A stretch of 64,000 bases of DNA from Bin87 sp965220505 (GCA_965220505.1 CBDCQE010000001.1:1302001-1366000); one strand, 5' to 3'. Counted from the first letter of the stretch, positions 1 through 8,036 are shown. The notes: a model not told the origin generated them from the letters alone. Translations and numbers: made by a program.

Positions 1-811
1 CCTCCGCGGTTTCCAGCGCGGACGCGAGGAGCATGGGCGCGAAGGCCGCTCCCGTGTTGCCCACCGCGCCGAACAGCGGTTCCTGGACCTGGTTGTCGGA
101 GAACCCCAGTTGGCGAGCAAGCCGGGCGTGACGCCGGGCATCGGGAGCGTACAGGGCGATCTTCGCGACGTCCGAGGATTCGATACCGGCGCGTTGGCAG
201 TAGCCGCTGACGGCATCGGGCACAATCCGTTCGATGCCCTCTTCGGTGGCGAAACGGTCCTCCCACGTGCGGACGAAGGGGTCGCCGGGCGTTCGCCATG
301 CATCGAGCATGTTGTCGGTCACGGCGTGGCTGCCGACGTGTTCGGCGATCACGCCTTGATCGGCGATGACGAAAGCGGCGGCGCCATCGCCGGACGCGCG
401 CTCGGTCTCGCCCCGGGGCGGACCCTGTCGGCTGTCCGCGATGACCACGAGAACCTGACCGGCGCGTCCGGAGGCCACGGCGTCCAATGCAGTCTGCATG
501 GCATTGGTGCCGGCCCGGAGGACGTTCGCGACGTCGACGGCGAAAATGTCGGTGCGGAGGTCCAACGCGGCAGCCACGATGGCGGCGCACTGCTTTTCAG
601 CGTAAGGCGGGGTAGTGCTGGCGAACACAATGCCGTCGATCAGGGAGCGGTCGTGTCCGGCGAGACAGTCTGAGCCTGCGGCGACGGCCATGGTCACGCT
701 GTCCTCGTCGAAATTGGCCACGGCGCGTTCCTGGCGGGAGTTCCAGCCAACCGTGTCCGCACCCAAACGGTAGCGGGGAATGTACGCGCCATACGCTGCG
801 ATGCCGACCAA
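1..811 (-). CDS. Thiolase-fold HMG-CoA synthase / ketoacyl synthase III-like protein, 3' end outside window
   Basis: About 270 N-terminal codons are visible; the gene runs off the left edge. The likely start is TTG at 811, preceded by a GGAG-type site, giving an N-terminus MVGIAAYGAYIPRYRL typical of the HMG-CoA synthase/KAS III superfamily (thiolase fold, acyl-CoA condensation). Recognisable family segments follow: ASTTPPYAEKQ (about 65-75), an AVDV...RAGTNA loop (about 91-104), ASGDGAAAF, and GNTGAAFAPML near the edge. In archaeal-type HMG-CoA synthases the RAGT loop carries the acyl-accepting Cys just before Arg/Lys; here that position is Leu98 (VLRAGT). Such proteins are often found with an OB-fold (DUF35) partner and a thiolase, neither of which is in the window. 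A condensing activity is therefore doubtful; an acyl-CoA-binding or partner role is an inference. Confidence 0.8.
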   Translation of the reverse strand, partial: MVGIAAYGAYIPRYRLGADTVGWNSRQERAVANFDEDSVTMAVAAGSDCLAGHDRSLIDGIVFASTTPPYAEKQCAAIVAAALDLRTDIFAVDVANVLRAGTNAMQTALDAVASGRAGQVLVVIADSRQGPPRGETERASGDGAAAFVIADQGVIAEHVGSHAVTDNMLDAWRTPGDPFVRTWEDRFATEEGIERIVPDAVSGYCQRAGIESSDVAKIALYAPDARRHARLARQLGFSDNQVQEPLFGAVGNTGAAFAPMLLASALETAE

Positions 812-870
812 TTTCCTACTCCGGAGCCGGGACAAGACGTGCCGGGGATGCTAACAGTGAGCACGAAGGA

Positions 871-898
871 GTGTCAACGAAAGGGCCCATGCTACAAT
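871..898 (+). promoter_or_regulatory. Predicted promoter of the S41 protease gene, giving a leaderless transcript
   Basis: GTGTCA (871-876), 16-base spacer, TACAAT (893-898). The -10 overlaps the upstream ATG at 897. The expected start of transcription, about 7 bases after the -10, is the ATG at 906. Confidence 0.5.
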
Positions 899-905
899 GC
901 AGTCG

Positions 906-2108
906 ATGACTGTTCGCTTGGCTGCGGCGAGGCTGCCGCTACTCCTGACTGCTCTTTTACTGCTGGTGGTTCTGGTCGGCTGCAACCGGGTCAGCGCCGT
1001 CGCCACGGAGCCGATTCCGCCGGGCGACCGGTTGCCCGCTGAACTGGGAACCGTGGGCGAGGCCTATCGCATCCTGCTGGACGAACACGTCGATCACGAG
1101 GTGCTGGATCCGAAAAACCTGTCGGAAGGAGCAATTCGCGGAATGCTGGCCGCGTTGGAAGACCCGCACGCCTCTTATCTCAGCGCAGAACAGCACTCCC
1201 GGGAACAGGAGGGCTATCGGGGCTACTTCGAGGGCATCGGCGCGCAGGTTACGTTGACGGAAGCTGGCCTGACCGTGATCGCCCCGATACCTGGAGCGCC
1301 GGCCGAGGAGGCGGGCATCCGAGCCGGCGACTTGATCCTGGCAGTGGACGGCGAAAACATAGACGGGCTCACTCTGATCGAGTCAGTGAACCTCATCCGG
1401 GGTCCGGGTGGTACCGAGGTCACGCTACTGGTGCGGCACGTCGGGGAAATCGAGGACGTTAACATCACGGTGACTAGGGGACGAATCCCCATCGAGAGCA
1501 CCACGTTCCGGATGCTGGAGGACGGGATTGGTCACCTGTGGGTGTACAGTTTCTCCAACACCACCGAGGACGAAGTCAGACGCGCGTTGGACGAACTGGA
1601 AGCCGCTGACGGCCGGGGGCTGATACTTGATCTGCGCAACAATCCGGGCGGCCTGCTGGCCTCGGTAATCAGCGTCACCGACCTGTTCCTGGACAGCGGG
1701 ACAATACTCTATGAGATCGACGCCGAGGGCGACCGGAGCGACTACGAGGCGGCTCGACGGGGCCCGGCCACGGATGTGCCGTTGGTCGTCATCGTCAACC
1801 AATTCTCGGCCAGCGCCAGCGAGATCATGGCCGGAGCAATCCAAACCAGCGGCCGCGCTACGGTGGTGGGAACCAGCACCTTCGGCAAGGGCAGCGTCAA
1901 CATCGCTCGAGAGTTGTCGGATGGCTCCGCGATCTATTTCACCATCCGGCGATGGTACCTTTCGGATGGCACCCAGATCGAAGGCGAGGGTGTGACACCT
2001 GACATCGAGATCGAAGCCGACGCGCACCCTCTGCCCATAGACTTCGAGCAGGACGCAGCCCTGAAACGCGCTTTCGAGGTGCTTAGCGAGCAAATCGCGC
2101 GGCGCTAG
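906..2108 (+). CDS. S41 family C-terminal processing peptidase, lipoprotein
   Basis: Carboxyl-terminal processing protease (CtpA/Prc family) of 400 residues, cutting C-terminal tails of envelope proteins. It has a hydrophobic signal segment (about 10-25) ending in the lipobox LVGC with Cys26 as lipidation site, an N-terminal helical region (about 45-100), a PDZ domain (about 105-190) and an S41 catalytic domain. The nucleophile lies in SASASE (301-306), and the general-base Lys is in FGKGS (about 326-330). An in-frame ATG at 897 exists, but the promoter -10 overlaps it, so 906 is preferred. It is divergent from the thiolase-fold gene and is followed 79 bp later by smpB. Family assignment is secure; substrate unknown. 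Confidence 0.93.
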   Translation: MTVRLAAARLPLLLTALLLLVVLVGCNRVSAVATEPIPPGDRLPAELGTVGEAYRILLDEHVDHEVLDPKNLSEGAIRGMLAALEDPHASYLSAEQHSREQEGYRGYFEGIGAQVTLTEAGLTVIAPIPGAPAEEAGIRAGDLILAVDGENIDGLTLIESVNLIRGPGGTEVTLLVRHVGEIEDVNITVTRGRIPIESTTFRMLEDGIGHLWVYSFSNTTEDEVRRALDELEAADGRGLILDLRNNPGGLLASVISVTDLFLDSGTILYEIDAEGDRSDYEAARRGPATDVPLVVIVNQFSASASEIMAGAIQTSGRATVVGTSTFGKGSVNIARELSDGSAIYFTIRRWYLSDGTQIEGEGVTPDIEIEADAHPLPIDFEQDAALKRAFEVLSEQIARR

Positions 2109-2187
2109 TGTCGCGATAGAATAGAATATGCGGGGACGGCCCACGGATACGCGGCCGCAACCCCGACAAAAAGCAACGGCGGCGATC

Positions 2188-2694
2188 ATGCCGAGAAAGA
2201 ACCGAAACAGCAAAAAGAAATCCCAGGCGGCAACCGGCGGCAACAACCGCCAAGTTGCGGTCAACCGCAAGGCCTTGCACGACTACGAGATCCTGGATCG
2301 AGTGGAGGCTGGCCTGGTGCTGACCGGCACTGAGATCAAGTCGATACGCGCCGGCAAAGTGGACCTCAGGGATGCTTACGCGCGGGTGCAGGATGGCGAA
2401 CTATGGCTCCACGGGGCCCACATTGCGCCGTACGACGCTGGAAGCTACATGAATCATGAGCCACGGCGCGCGCGCAAACTTTTGGTGCATCGCAGCGAGA
2501 TCAGTGAACTGGCGTCCCAGATCGCGGAAAAGGGGCTGACCCTGGCGGCGCTGCGCCTGTACCTGAAGAACCACCACGCGAAGGTGGAACTCGGCGTCGC
2601 GCGCGGGAAGCGGCAATACGACAAGCGGCGCGCCATCATCGAACGGGAACGGGAACGGCAAGCGCGACAAGCCGTGAAAGAGTGGAGGGATTAA
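2188..2694 (+). CDS. smpB: SsrA-binding protein SmpB
   Basis: SmpB binds tmRNA and delivers it to stalled ribosomes for trans-translation. The body begins at VAVNRKALHDYEI and shows family landmarks GLVLTGTEIKSIR, ELWLHGAHIAPY, RKLLVHRSEI and GVARGKRQYDKR, followed by a basic C-terminal tail (RERERQARQAVKEW) that enters the ribosomal mRNA path. A longer reading from ATG 2128 would add 20 residues, but that ATG sits next to a TAGAAT -10-like box (2117-2122). Starting at 2188 gives 168 aa, near the usual 150-165. The first 25 residues are a Lys/Asn-rich extension. No ssrA gene is in the window. Confidence 0.95.
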   Translation: MPRKNRNSKKKSQAATGGNNRQVAVNRKALHDYEILDRVEAGLVLTGTEIKSIRAGKVDLRDAYARVQDGELWLHGAHIAPYDAGSYMNHEPRRARKLLVHRSEISELASQIAEKGLTLAALRLYLKNHHAKVELGVARGKRQYDKRRAIIERERERQARQAVKEWRD

Positions 2695-2727
2695 TTCCGA
2701 ACCCTGTTTGGCGCCGCCGCTTCGCGC

Positions 2728-2733
2728 TATAAT
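2728..2733 (+). promoter_or_regulatory. Perfect -10 box upstream of the gamma carbonic anhydrase gene
   Basis: TATAAT at 2728-2733, about 60 bp before the TTG start. No convincing -35 at normal spacing. Confidence 0.4.
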
Positions 2734-2795
2734 CCGCGACGGACATCGCGTCCCGGCTCGCAGGGGCCGGGGCGTTCTAGTGTGAGGTAAGCATC

Positions 2796-3299
2796 TTGAT
2801 ACGTAGCTTGCGTGGAATTGAACCGAAGATCGCGCCCACGGCCTGGGTGAGCGAAGCCGCTTACGTGGTCGGCAACGTGGTGATCGGCGAGTACAGCAGC
2901 GTCTGGCCGGGGGTAACCATACGAGGAGACGGAGACGTCATCACCATCGGCAACCACGTGAACATCCAGGAGGGTTCCGTGGTGCATGGCGACGGGTTGG
3001 TCATCGAGGACTACGTTTCCATCGGGCACTGTGTGGTCGTGCACGGAGACCGCATCGGCACGGGCAGCCTGCTGGGCAACAACTGCACCTTCCTCACCGA
3101 ATCGACCATCGGTAAGGAGTGTTTGATCGCCTCCAACGCGGTGGTGCTGTCCAATGTGGACGTGCCTGACCGCAGCTTCGTGGCGGGCGTGCCCGGCTCG
3201 GTGAAGCGGGCGGTATCCGACGAGCAGATTGAGCAGATGCGGATGACGGCCGAACACCTGGTGGAACGCGCGGAATGGTTCAAGGAGAGCGGGCTGTAA
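2796..3299 (+). CDS. Gamma carbonic anhydrase family protein (left-handed beta-helix)
   Basis: 167 aa, the usual length for the YrdA/CaiE/gamma-CA group. Hexapeptide-repeat residues run throughout (VVGNVVIGEYSSVWPGV and onward), forming a trimeric left-handed parallel beta-helix. The three zinc-binding histidines of gamma carbonic anhydrases match His64 (VVHGDG), His78 (IGHCV) and His83 (VVHGD). The C-terminal helix (SDEQIEQMRMTAEHLVERA) is also typical. Start TTG at 2796 follows a GAGG site. Whether it hydrates CO2 or is one of the inactive homologues cannot be decided from sequence, although all three ligands are present. A strong hairpin follows the stop codon. Confidence 0.9.
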   Translation: MIRSLRGIEPKIAPTAWVSEAAYVVGNVVIGEYSSVWPGVTIRGDGDVITIGNHVNIQEGSVVHGDGLVIEDYVSIGHCVVVHGDRIGTGSLLGNNCTFLTESTIGKECLIASNAVVLSNVDVPDRSFVAGVPGSVKRAVSDEQIEQMRMTAEHLVERAEWFKESGL

Positions 3300-3321
3300 A
3301 GCCGCCGGAACGGGATTCATA

Positions 3322-3350
3322 AAACGGGGCGAATTTTCATCGCCCCGTTT
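3322..3350. terminator. Bidirectional hairpin terminator
   Basis: A perfect 11-bp stem, AAACGGGGCGA (3322-3332) with TCGCCCCGTTT (3340-3350), and a 7-base loop. T-rich on both strands. It lies between two convergent genes. Confidence 0.85.
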
Positions 3351-3374
3351 CCCTTGCCATCTTCCGGGGTCGGC

Positions 3375-4316
3375 TCAGCCCAGCCGCTCCGCCACCGGGA
3401 GGATGTGCTCGGCAAGGTGTTCCATTACCTGGATGCAGGGACCGATGCCGTCGACGCGGAAGTCGAATGTCAGTTGGTCGATGCCCAATTCGTTGCAGTA
3501 ATGGACATCGTCGATGACTGCCTGGGTGGTGTTGATGAGCGCTCCACCCGAACGGACGCCAACACCTTCCTCGGCGCCTCCCATATCCGTGAAGTGCAGG
3601 CTTCGCTTCAGTGAGATCGTTATGTCAGCCGGATCGCGGCCAGCACGTTCCGTCTGCTCCCGCAGGTAGGGCAGGTTCTCGGCGACGAAATCGGGGGTCT
3701 GACGCGTGGTGTGCCAACAGTCGCCGTATCTCGCGGTGCGGCGCAGGGCGCGTCGGGTGTGGCCGCCGACCCAGATGGGGATGCGCGGCTGCTGGATGGG
3801 TTTCGGCTCGAAGTATATGCCGTCGATCTGGTAGTACTTGCCCTGGAAATCGGGAACTTCCTCGGTCCACAGGGCGTTGAATATGGCCAGGAACTCATCC
3901 GTCATGGGCCCGCGGTCCGCGTAGGGGACGCCGAGGATATCGAACTCCTTCTCCAGCCAACCAACGCCAATCCCGCAGATAATCCGACCGCCGGACAGCA
4001 CGTCAAGGGAAGCGAACATTTTGGCCTGGACCACGGGATTTCGGTAGGGCAGGATCAGTACCGTACTGCCCAGGCGGATTTCGTTGGTGCAGGCAGCCAT
4101 GAAACCCAGCATGGTCATGGTCTCGAGGAACGGCTCGTCCGAGGGACGCTGGAAGGCGCCGGTGGGAGTGTACGGGTACTGGTTGGTGCCGCCCACGGGC
4201 AGCACGATGTGATCGCCAGCCATCACCGACTCGAAGCCCAGCCGCTCGGCGCGCTCGCAAAACTCGCGGATGCCTTCGGCGTCCGGCAGGCGGGGGATGC
4301 TGACACCTATTTTCAT
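3375..4316 (-). CDS. LLM class F420-type oxidoreductase (luciferase-like)
   Basis: A luciferase-like monooxygenase-fold (TIM-barrel) protein of 313 aa that resembles the TIGR03619 'probable F420-dependent' group. Landmarks: MKIGVSIPRL N-terminal strand, AERLGFESVMAGDHIVLP, LGSTVLILPYRNPVVQAKMFASLDVLSGGR (the conserved mid-barrel signature), GIGVGWLEKEFDILGVP, and PIWVGGHTRRALRRTARYGDCWH near 200. Members use FMN or F420 to oxidise or reduce small organic molecules, acting in the cytosol. No F420-biosynthesis gene is in the window, so the cofactor is unproven. A TATAAT box lies about 65 bp upstream of the ATG. Substrate unknown. Confidence 0.9.
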   Translation of the reverse strand: MKIGVSIPRLPDAEGIREFCERAERLGFESVMAGDHIVLPVGGTNQYPYTPTGAFQRPSDEPFLETMTMLGFMAACTNEIRLGSTVLILPYRNPVVQAKMFASLDVLSGGRIICGIGVGWLEKEFDILGVPYADRGPMTDEFLAIFNALWTEEVPDFQGKYYQIDGIYFEPKPIQQPRIPIWVGGHTRRALRRTARYGDCWHTTRQTPDFVAENLPYLREQTERAGRDPADITISLKRSLHFTDMGGAEEGVGVRSGGALINTTQAVIDDVHYCNELGIDQLTFDFRVDGIGPCIQVMEHLAEHILPVAERLG

Positions 4317-4379
4317 ATGAAAATCTCCTCGGCCAGTGACGAAATTAAGAGGAGCCGCCGCAGGCCCGACGGCGGCGGC

Positions 4380-4385
4380 ATTATA
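4380..4385 (-). promoter_or_regulatory. -10 box upstream of the LLM oxidoreductase
   Basis: TATAAT on the minus strand, followed downstream by a GCCGCCG/CGGCGGC hairpin (4354-4379) that would lie in the 5' leader of the LLM mRNA. No clear -35. Confidence 0.35.
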
Positions 4386-4413
4386 CTACTGTAGCGGTCA
4401 GGCGGATTGGACT

Positions 4414-4941
4414 TCAGACAGGCTCGATGAAAATGGGCGGGCCATCCTGCTGTGGATGCCGATGATTGACCAAAGCCTTGATTATCCGGGCCTCGCTATC
4501 GCGGATAGCCCCGAGGAGCTCGTCGCGCATCACCGCCATTTCCTGACGCAGCTCATCGCGCGTCACCGTCATTTCCTGACGCAGCTCATCGCGCATGTCC
4601 GCCATATCCCGGCGGAACTCCTCGCGCATCACCGCCATCTCCTGACGCAGCTCATCACGCACGGCCGCCATGTCCCGGCGGAACTCCTCGCGCAATTCAT
4701 CGCGCATGGACGCCATGTCCCGGCGGAACTCCTCGCGCATGGACGCCATTTCCTGACGGAGTTCGTCGCGAGTAGCCGTTATTTCCTGGCGGAGTTCGTC
4801 ACGGGTGGCGTGCAACTCCTCCCGCGTGGGCAGTTTGCTGGTATAGCGCACCTGGGCGACAAACCCACTTACTACAGCCAGCAGTATGACTACACAGATG
4901 CCAATGATGGCAACTGACTCTGCGCTTAATGTGATTTCCAT
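4414..4941 (-). CDS. Membrane-anchored hendecad coiled-coil protein
   Basis: 175 aa from ATG 4941 (a GTG at 4983 would add 14 residues). One N-terminal transmembrane segment (about 8-29, AIIGICVVILLAVVSGF) is followed by a highly charged coiled coil of about nine 11-residue units of the type RDELRQEMAVM, with one 4-residue skip (REEF). The protein ends in ALVNHRHPQQDG plus a short tail. Eleven-residue periodicity predicts a slightly right-handed (hendecad) coiled coil rather than a classical heptad one. The same design and C-terminal motif recur in the gene at 49986-50546. It lies 60 bp downstream of the SprT-like protease gene on the same strand, so the two may be cotranscribed. Function unknown; a scaffold or oligomerisation role is a guess. 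Confidence 0.72.
   Translation of the reverse strand: MEITLSAESVAIIGICVVILLAVVSGFVAQVRYTSKLPTREELHATRDELRQEITATRDELRQEMASMREEFRRDMASMRDELREEFRRDMAAVRDELRQEMAVMREEFRRDMADMRDELRQEMTVTRDELRQEMAVMRDELLGAIRDSEARIIKALVNHRHPQQDGPPIFIEPV
4508..4830. repeat. 33-bp tandem coding repeat
   Basis: Degenerate 33-bp units encode the 11-residue coiled-coil repeats (alternating REEFRRDMA and RDELRQEM types). It is in-frame and part of the gene, not a CRISPR or satellite. Confidence 0.75.
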
Positions 4942-5001
4942 ATCGTCGACCGCTCCCGGGGAGCCCGGCCCCAATTTTATCACCCCATTCCCCGATGATG
5001 T

Positions 5002-5691
5002 TTATATGTTCAGGGGAGCCACACCGTCGATGTTCCTGCGCCAGGTTACGGCACCCCGGCATCTGGCGCAAACGCGATTGTGCATCATGCGGCGTTGCAG
5101 GGTTTGGCGGAACCACTGCTGGCCGCAGCCGCACTCGCCGATCCATTTGGGCGTCGAATGCTGGACGCGGTGACAACGCCCGCCGGCGCACCCGATTTCC
5201 CGCGCCTTGGCCTTCCAGACGGCATCGTGGTTATGTTTAGGTCCGACAATAGCGTGGGCGATTTCGTGGAGCACGGTGTCCTCAATCTCGGCTCGCGTGG
5301 CGGCTAGACCATAGCTGACCGACAGGTCGATGCGTCGTTCGGCGTAGCGACAGACACCGGCGCGGGAATTGGCGAGATCGAAACCGAACACCCAATCCGA
5401 GGCCAAAACTCCCTTGGACTGGAATGAGGACACGAGGCTATCGCCGAGCGCCTGGATTTCTCGCAGCGTGCAATCCGGTACGGGAGCATCGATGACGAAC
5501 AGGACGGCCGAGTAAGGAATATCCCATTCGACGCCAGCGTCGTCGATGGCGTGGGCGCTACGAGTTCGAATTGACGTCACCGTAGCGCGATGTTCGCGGC
5601 CGCCGGTCCCGACGAATCTGACGACGCTACGGGGCGGACAGACCGCCCCAGGGAAATCCGCGGTGATGTGAGTGCGACGGCGTTGGCTCAT
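5002..5691 (-). CDS. SprT-like zinc metalloprotease
   Basis: 229 aa from ATG 5691 (a TTG at 5712 is an alternative). An N-terminal region (about 15-70) looks like a small beta-barrel/SH3-like module. The SprT-like domain follows (about 72-165) with HEIAH at 142-146, a third ligand His155 in KHNHDAVW, and AKAREIG, the usual sequence after the SprT active site. The C-terminus holds a zinc-ribbon-like region with Cys pairs ECGCG (about 187-189) and CARC (208-211), as in many SprT/Spartan relatives. SprT-like enzymes cut DNA-bound proteins, or act as general peptidases. The 60-bp gap to the coiled-coil membrane gene suggests one transcript. Confidence 0.85.
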   Translation of the reverse strand: MSQRRRTHITADFPGAVCPPRSVVRFVGTGGREHRATVTSIRTRSAHAIDDAGVEWDIPYSAVLFVIDAPVPDCTLREIQALGDSLVSSFQSKGVLASDWVFGFDLANSRAGVCRYAERRIDLSVSYGLAATRAEIEDTVLHEIAHAIVGPKHNHDAVWKAKAREIGCAGGRCHRVQHSTPKWIGECGCGQQWFRQTLQRRMMHNRVCARCRGAVTWRRNIDGVAPLNI

Positions 5692-5769
5692 AGGGCTACC
5701 GGAGCGGACCAATCATAGGGCGCACGGGCGCGGCGCACACCGATTTGGCCGAACTTTTGAAAAGTGTTC

Positions 5770-5797
5770 TTGCGCTCTACTGGCACGGTGCTATAAT
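5770..5797 (+). promoter_or_regulatory. Promoter of the tandem HYHYGP-domain gene
   Basis: TTGCGC (5770-5775), 16-base spacer, TATAAT (5792-5797). It lies in the 176-bp region divergent from the SprT-like gene, and about 65 bases of leader follow to the ATG. Confidence 0.6.
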
Positions 5798-5867
5798 CGC
5801 CGCCAAAGCAACGGTTACGGTGCCCGTGACCGACACACAAATCCGCATTCCAGGAGGAGGCGAGCTC

Positions 5868-6671
5868 ATGGAAAAGGGAGACACCATCATCAACTTGGGG
5901 CCGGTGGACGTGGCCCTGTCCTATCGCAAGGAAATCATGCCCGACCAGGGCCTCATGGTCCAGGTGTTCGGCGACGTTGACGGCAACGACACTGAGATCC
6001 TGCGGTTCGACTGCTTCGACCAGGACCCCCACTACCACTACGGGCCGGAGAACATGAACATCCGGCTGCACATGGACAAGACCACCGTCGGCACCCCGTT
6101 GGGCTGGACCCTGAAGAACATCCGCACCAACCTGCCCGCCATGGTCCGACGCGCCGGCTACGATGAACTGGCCTCGAAGATCGAGATGGAAGGCGTCGAC
6201 GGGAACAAGATGGACGAGGCGGAACAGTGCGCGCTGGGCAAGGCCAGGGACGAGCGCCGCACCGTCACGCACTTCCGCGGCGACCACATCTACGAAGCCG
6301 GCAACATCCGCTTCGGCGTGGAATTCCGCAGCAACATCGGCGCGGCCAACGACCGCGGCGTAGCTATCCACGTGCTGACCGATCACCTGGGGCAGGAGTT
6401 CGAGCTGTTGGCCTTTGACTGCTTCGAGATCGCGCCGCACTACCACTACGGCCCGCGGAACCAGGACGTCCGGATCTACTGGGACGTCACCACCAGCGGC
6501 AACACCCTGGCCTGGACCCTGGACCAGTTCAAGTCCGGCAACCTGGCCAGCATGATCGACCGCGCCGGCTACCCCACCGTGGCAGCCAACGTGGACAACG
6601 ATCTCGTTCAGGCCGTGCTTCCTTCGATGGAAGAGAAGGCCTGGGCGCTGGTAGGCACGAACCAGCAGTAG
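5868..6671 (+). CDS. Tandem-duplicated HYHYGP-domain protein of unknown function
   Basis: 267 aa from ATG 5868, preceded by a strong Shine-Dalgarno AGGAGGAGG (5852-5860); the longer open frame upstream lies in the promoter. The protein is two copies of one domain of about 95 residues. Copy 1 is about 10-105 and copy 2 about 145-242. Both share FDCF..xPHYHYGPxN (HYHYGP at 55-60 and 191-196), then R-x-x-x-D-x-T-x-G-x-x-L-x-W-T-L, then L-x-x-M-x-x-R-A-G-Y. The His/Tyr cluster could bind a metal or be an active site. No signal peptide or membrane segment. I do not recognise the function. It has its own promoter and terminator, so it is a single-gene unit, and the strong ribosome site suggests good expression. 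Confidence 0.85.
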   Translation: MEKGDTIINLGPVDVALSYRKEIMPDQGLMVQVFGDVDGNDTEILRFDCFDQDPHYHYGPENMNIRLHMDKTTVGTPLGWTLKNIRTNLPAMVRRAGYDELASKIEMEGVDGNKMDEAEQCALGKARDERRTVTHFRGDHIYEAGNIRFGVEFRSNIGAANDRGVAIHVLTDHLGQEFELLAFDCFEIAPHYHYGPRNQDVRIYWDVTTSGNTLAWTLDQFKSGNLASMIDRAGYPTVAANVDNDLVQAVLPSMEEKAWALVGTNQQ

Positions 6672-6696
6672 TATCGAGCCAGATCGCAAACACGCG

Positions 6697-6718
6697 GGGG
6701 CGGGTTCTCACCCGCCCC
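6697..6718. terminator. Bidirectional hairpin terminator
   Basis: GGGGCGGGT (6697-6705), 4-base loop, ACCCGCCCC (6710-6718), then TGTTTGTTGT. It lies between convergent genes. Confidence 0.8.
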
Positions 6719-6744
6719 TGTTTGTTGTCAGACGATAGGGTGGA

Positions 6745-7542
6745 TCACATCATCGTGTATCCGCCCGAGACGCTCAGCGTCTGCCCGGTGATGAAGCTGG
6801 CGGCGTCGGAGGCGAGGAAAACCACCGCGTTGGCGACCTCCTGAGCGGTGCCCATGCGGCGGAGAGGGTAAGCGCGCTTCACCCGCTCGAGCACTTCGTC
6901 GGTGAACAGGTCCTGCATGCCCTGCGCCCACATGCTTTCCGTGCCGGTCACCTCGGATTGATCGGGCACGACGAGGCCCGGGCAGACCATGTTGAACCGG
7001 AGACCATAGCGGCCGGTCTCGCGGGCCAGTGACTTGCTGAGGGCGATGACGCCGGCCTTGCAAGCCGAATAAACGGCCTCACGGTACTCGCCCATCCTGC
7101 CGGCGTCGCTGCTAATGCTGACGATGGCGCCGGCCTGCCGCTCGATCATGTGCGGGAGCACGGCATGGATGCAGTTAATTGCGCCCCACAAGTTCACGTC
7201 AACTTCTTTGACGTGTTCATCTCGCATCTTGTCCACGAACAGGCGGTCAATGGTCCAGCCCACGTTGTTGATCAACACGTCCACGCTTCCCAGGCGATCA
7301 ACGGCCTCGTTCATCATGGCGGCGGTGCGGACCTGATCGGTTACGTCGGCGTCGACCACGATGGCGGAAGCGCCCGATCCGAGAGCGGCGACCTCGGCGG
7401 CGACTCGCTTGCCAGCGTCGTGGTTCAACTCGGCGATGGCGATTTTGCAGCCCTCAGCGGCAAAGGCGAGCACAATGGCACGCCCGATATTGTTGCCGCC
7501 ACCGGTCACCAGCACGTTCTTGCCTTCTAGTCCAAGTTCCAA
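6745..7542 (-). CDS. SDR family NAD(P)-dependent oxidoreductase
   Basis: A classical short-chain dehydrogenase of 265 aa. The Rossmann fold starts with VLVTGGGNNIGRAI (variant of TGxxxGIG), with NNVG after strand 4, catalytic Ser in SISSD, YSACK as the Tyr-x-x-x-Lys pair, and a C-terminal GQTLSVSGGYTMM. The acidic residue after strand 2 (AELNHD) favours NAD(H). Its first 16 bp overlap the end of the exonuclease gene upstream, so it is probably the last gene of the pur transcript. Substrate unknown. Confidence 0.9.
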   Translation of the reverse strand: MELGLEGKNVLVTGGGNNIGRAIVLAFAAEGCKIAIAELNHDAGKRVAAEVAALGSGASAIVVDADVTDQVRTAAMMNEAVDRLGSVDVLINNVGWTIDRLFVDKMRDEHVKEVDVNLWGAINCIHAVLPHMIERQAGAIVSISSDAGRMGEYREAVYSACKAGVIALSKSLARETGRYGLRFNMVCPGLVVPDQSEVTGTESMWAQGMQDLFTDEVLERVKRAYPLRRMGTAQEVANAVVFLASDAASFITGQTLSVSGGYTMM

Positions 7543-8027
7543 TTTTCGTCCTCCAATATATTCCGGAGGACGCGCAGGTTTTCCACGTCCTCCCGGTTGT
7601 ATTCAAGAAGCATATCCAGGGCGTCGTGATTATCCTCACGACGGTATTTGTCCCAAAGCAACACCGCGTCGTGGCCGGCCATGTCCGGCAGGTTCCGTGC
7701 GATGCCCAACGCCTTCTCGATTGCTTTCAGCCCACCTGTCAGGCCGGCGCGCCGGGACTCTCGCATGAGATCACGGTGTTCAAATCGGCGCCGCAGGTCC
7801 ACGCCGGGCTTCCAGGCAAGGAACGGCAGATCGAAGGTGGCCCCGTTGAAGGTGTAGATGGTGGTCACGCCTTCGAGGACGTGGAGAACGGCGTCAGTGG
7901 TGATGCTGTTCCCCACCAACTGGCTGGTCGACCAGTCGCCGGGGAAGTCCACGGCGATGCCGACGACAGTCGGGTAGGAGCGACCACCGATGAAGCCGGT
8001 GGTCTCGATGTCCAAGTAAGCGTCCAA
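7527..8027 (-). CDS. Ribonuclease H-like 3'-5' exonuclease (YprB/DnaQ-type)
   Basis: 166 aa with the DEDD exonuclease motifs: DIETTG (Exo I, residues 6-11), YTFNGATFDLPFL (Exo II), and YNREDVENL (Exo III, last acidic residue). This arrangement matches the YprB ribonuclease H-like family, single-domain predicted nucleases. Start is TTG at 8027, only 9 bp after the purH stop; the 3' end overlaps the SDR start. It is translationally linked to the purine genes, though no functional connection is known. Confidence 0.85.
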   Translation of the reverse strand: MDAYLDIETTGFIGGRSYPTVVGIAVDFPGDWSTSQLVGNSITTDAVLHVLEGVTTIYTFNGATFDLPFLAWKPGVDLRRRFEHRDLMRESRRAGLTGGLKAIEKALGIARNLPDMAGHDAVLLWDKYRREDNHDALDMLLEYNREDVENLRVLRNILEDENWNLD

Positions 8028-8036
8028 CGGGGACGT

